A DNA stretch of 5,734 bases from Planctomycetaceae bacterium (lineage in GTDB: Bacteria > Planctomycetota > Planctomycetia > Pirellulales > Pirellulaceae). Position 1 is the stretch's first letter. Every line of letters begins with the position of its first letter. A model generated the notes under the pieces. That model was given only the letters and a program-made list of their open reading frames with translations. It did not search any database and was not told the DNA's origin. Of this stretch, positions 4,265 through 5,734 are shown piece by piece. The DNA lies in contig JAHEAM010000268.1 in assembly GCA_024642765.1 (NCBI GenBank), forward strand, positions 1-5,734, written 5' to 3'. The position numbers and the translations under genes are program-made.

Positions 4265-5392
4265 ATGATACACTCGACGCGTCTCAGCTTCTTGGTCTTT
4301 CTTCTCTTTGTTGGCCACAAGCTTCATGCTGATGATCACCAAGGCGAAGATCGATCTACGGTTAAATTGGTTTTTATTACTAGCGATGAAGGATCCAATT
4401 CATCTACCACGAACAAAGAGCATCAGTTGGCCAACAAAACGACATCGCCAGTGCCATCTGTGGCCGGCCGAGACCACTTGGTGGAAATTAGAATCGATGA
4501 CTTGTTTGTTGGACACGCGCTTCTAAAAGCAAACAGCCCTCCGCTTTATCCAGTACTTAAGCTTCCGCCCGGCCCCAAGCGTTTCTCATTTCGTTGCGAC
4601 GGTTACCGAATTGGCGAACAAGGCCTTACCTGTCTTGGCGGGGGCAGCGAACAGATTTTGGTTGTTCGTTTCATTGAAGCACCCAAATCTAGCGAACCAC
4701 AGGCCGTAAGCAATCCGAATGATCGGGAATTAAAAGCCGAATTCACAGATGAAGATTTTTCTGCCTTTGTAGCTCGTGATGAGTTCGATGGGAAAACTGT
4801 GCTTAGCTGGAGACCAGTTCGTCCCGACCCCACACATGTTTCTCTCACAAAAAATCCAGGTAAACTGACAATTACAACACAGTGTGGGAGTATCCACCGC
4901 GATGAGACAGATGAAACTTTAGGAGGAATACCGGCAAAGAACATTTATCTGATTGACAATCCGCTCTCGCAGGATGCAGACTTCACCGTCACCACGTGTG
5001 TGAATGGTTTTACACCACATACTCGCTACCAACAGGCGGGATTGATAGTCTACAACGATGACGATAACTACTTGAAGTGGGGCTACGAGTACAACTGGCC
5101 AATGGAGAGCGGCCAACGATTCTGCATACTTACTGAGAGCACGGCGCAATCTGATTTCGAGTACGTTGATTCCCCGTCGGGACTCGGAAAATACTGGCTG
5201 CGTTTAAAAAAGCGCGGCAATCAATATGAGCATGCATTCAGCACGGACGGTAAAGCCTTTAAGGTTGTAGGAATAAGGCAATGGGATGACGGAGCGCCTA
5301 AGAGAATCGGTCTGATCGCTAAAAATGGCGGGAATAAGGAAGCCGATGAATTAGATGCTCAATTTGAGTTCTTCGAGCTTAGGGCGGATTAG
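4265..5392 (+). CDS. Secreted protein with C-terminal concanavalin-like (DUF1349-type) domain
   Basis: A 375-residue protein. Residues 1-22 are a signal peptide with likely cleavage after HKLHA. A Ser/Thr/Asn-rich linker follows (about 43-65). Residues 70-137 (HLVEIRIDDLFVG, VLKLPPGPKRFSFRCDGY, EQILVVRF) look like a small all-beta, PEGA-like module. Residues 171-373 fit a concanavalin A-like jelly roll of the DUF1349/GH43-C type: DEFDGKTVLSWRPVRPDP (172-189), PGKLTITT (198-205), FTVTTCVNGF (240-249), QQAGLIVYNDDDNYLKWGYEY (256-276), YWLRLKKRGNQYEHAFSTDG (310-329), and KRIGLIAKNGG with FEFFEL near the end. Such domains bind or enclose carbohydrates; no glycosidase catalytic domain accompanies it. 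GGAG about 8 bases before the ATG supports the start. The frame stays open for a further 63 codons after the TAG stop. Confidence 0.85.
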   Translation: MIHSTRLSFLVFLLFVGHKLHADDHQGEDRSTVKLVFITSDEGSNSSTTNKEHQLANKTTSPVPSVAGRDHLVEIRIDDLFVGHALLKANSPPLYPVLKLPPGPKRFSFRCDGYRIGEQGLTCLGGGSEQILVVRFIEAPKSSEPQAVSNPNDRELKAEFTDEDFSAFVARDEFDGKTVLSWRPVRPDPTHVSLTKNPGKLTITTQCGSIHRDETDETLGGIPAKNIYLIDNPLSQDADFTVTTCVNGFTPHTRYQQAGLIVYNDDDNYLKWGYEYNWPMESGQRFCILTESTAQSDFEYVDSPSGLGKYWLRLKKRGNQYEHAFSTDGKAFKVVGIRQWDDGAPKRIGLIAKNGGNKEADELDAQFEFFELRAD

Positions 5393-5397
5393 TCCGC
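5384..5397 (+). other. Small hairpin with the stop codon in its loop
   Basis: GCGGA, loop TTAG, then TCCGC forms a 5-bp stem, and the TAG stop of the preceding gene lies in the loop. It is too small to be a terminator on its own and no T-run follows. It is noted because the reading frame stays open after this stop. Confidence 0.3.
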
Positions 5398-5419
5398 TAG
5401 AATTGAATCAAGTACTATT

Positions 5420-5584
5420 TTGATAGCATCGGGTGGACTTGGGGCACTTGCAGGATTCCTAGTCGCGAAGCACTGGTTCAACGTTCCATTTGGAATGGGT
5501 CCGGACACAGGCATATTGGGACTATTGGTTGGGGGAGTTATCGGATTGGCATTCGACGCAGCCGCTCGAACGCTCCAAAGATAA
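5420..5584 (+). CDS. Possible small two-helix membrane protein
   Basis: From a TTG at 5420 a 54-residue frame reads IASGGLGALAGFLVAKHWFN, then VPFGMGPDTG, then ILGLLVGGVIGLAFDAAARTLQR. It is two hydrophobic, Gly-rich helices joined by a short loop with a basic end, a composition unlikely for a random frame. There is no ATG before residue 26 and no visible Shine-Dalgarno sequence, so the start is uncertain. The frame is the same as that of the preceding secreted protein and is open from directly after its TAG. It could be an independent small gene with a TTG start, the remnant of a longer gene, or (less likely) a tail reached by readthrough. I do not recognise a family. Confidence 0.5.
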   Translation: MIASGGLGALAGFLVAKHWFNVPFGMGPDTGILGLLVGGVIGLAFDAAARTLQR

Positions 5585-5588
5585 GCGC

Positions 5589-5610
5589 GCTAGCTCCTTT
5601 CGCCGCGCCC
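5589..5610 (+). repeat. Intergenic repeat, copy D (short)
   Basis: GCTAGCTCCTTTCGCCGCGC plus CC matches the core of copy C (GCTAGCTCCATTTGCCACGC plus CC) at 19 of 22 positions and in the same orientation. The flanks are not conserved. The short length makes this copy less certain than A-C. Confidence 0.45.
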
Positions 5611-5665
5611 CTGACACGACCAGCGAATGGTCCCGGCAACTGAGCGCGGAGCGAGTAATTGTCCG

Positions 5666-5734
5666 ATGGTTGAAACACCAGAATTCAAAGCAGCCTTTCC
5701 ATACCAGCAGGACGTTCTTGCGCTACCGGTCACG
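5666..5734 (+). CDS. Possible VOC-family protein, N-terminus only
   Basis: A frame open to the window edge reads MVETPEFKAAFPYQQDVLALPVT. The stretch DVLALPVT resembles the first strand of VOC/glyoxalase-type domains (ALPVTD followed by a helix ending in FY), but only 23 residues are visible. An in-frame ATG at 5627 would add 13 residues without obvious gain. GGAG lies about 14 bases before the chosen ATG, which is far. A competing frame is also open here, so the call is tentative. Confidence 0.35.
   Translation, partial: MVETPEFKAAFPYQQDVLALPVT

Overview
The window looks like chromosomal DNA from a planctomycete, probably of the Pirellula/Rhodopirellula type. The pointers are a small membrane protein with an IYNVNDLI-type motif that I associate with this phylum, interspersed repeats in the gene gaps, a moderate GC content, and start sites that often have weak or no Shine-Dalgarno sequence. 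This assignment is an inference from sequence style. No rRNA, tRNA, CRISPR array or transposase is visible.

Left half (1-2962, all genes on the minus strand). Six small genes form a cluster. In transcription order they are a YCII/DGPF protein (2872-2465), an exported DUF1579 protein (2355-1798), a PhnB-like VOC protein (1746-1264), an AHSA1/SRPBCC protein (1127-669), a second YCII protein (586-245) and a third YCII protein cut by the left edge (169-1). Such clusters usually accompany an ECF sigma factor gene, which I expect just beyond position 1. The main result here is three near-identical promoter-like elements, TGTCGATT-N13-GTTCGA(C/T)T, with exactly 17 bases between TGTCGA and CGA(C/T)T. 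One lies 40-63 bases upstream of each of the genes starting at 2872, 2355 and 1127. They fit what I recall of the ECF42-type (DGPF-linked) promoter and would make the cluster one regulon read from three start points. A 60-bp inverted repeat with compensatory changes (1199-1258), resembling a REPIN, sits between the second and third transcription units.

Right half (2963-5734, all genes on the plus strand). The genes are less familiar: a single-pass membrane protein (3180-3581), a small membrane-anchored DUF4177-like protein (3875-4126), a secreted protein with a concanavalin-like C-terminal domain (4265-5392), a possible 54-residue two-helix membrane protein (5420-5584) that continues in the same frame after the stop of the preceding gene, and the first codons of a possible VOC protein (from 5666). 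A repeat family occurs in four of the gaps, always in the same orientation (about 3021, 3669, 4161 and 5589), including an exact 31-bp match between copies 2 and 3.

The two halves diverge around 2900-3180. The left half looks like a coordinated, stress-type regulon of small ligand-binding or enzyme-like proteins. The right half looks like accessory, envelope-associated genes with no recognisable shared regulation.
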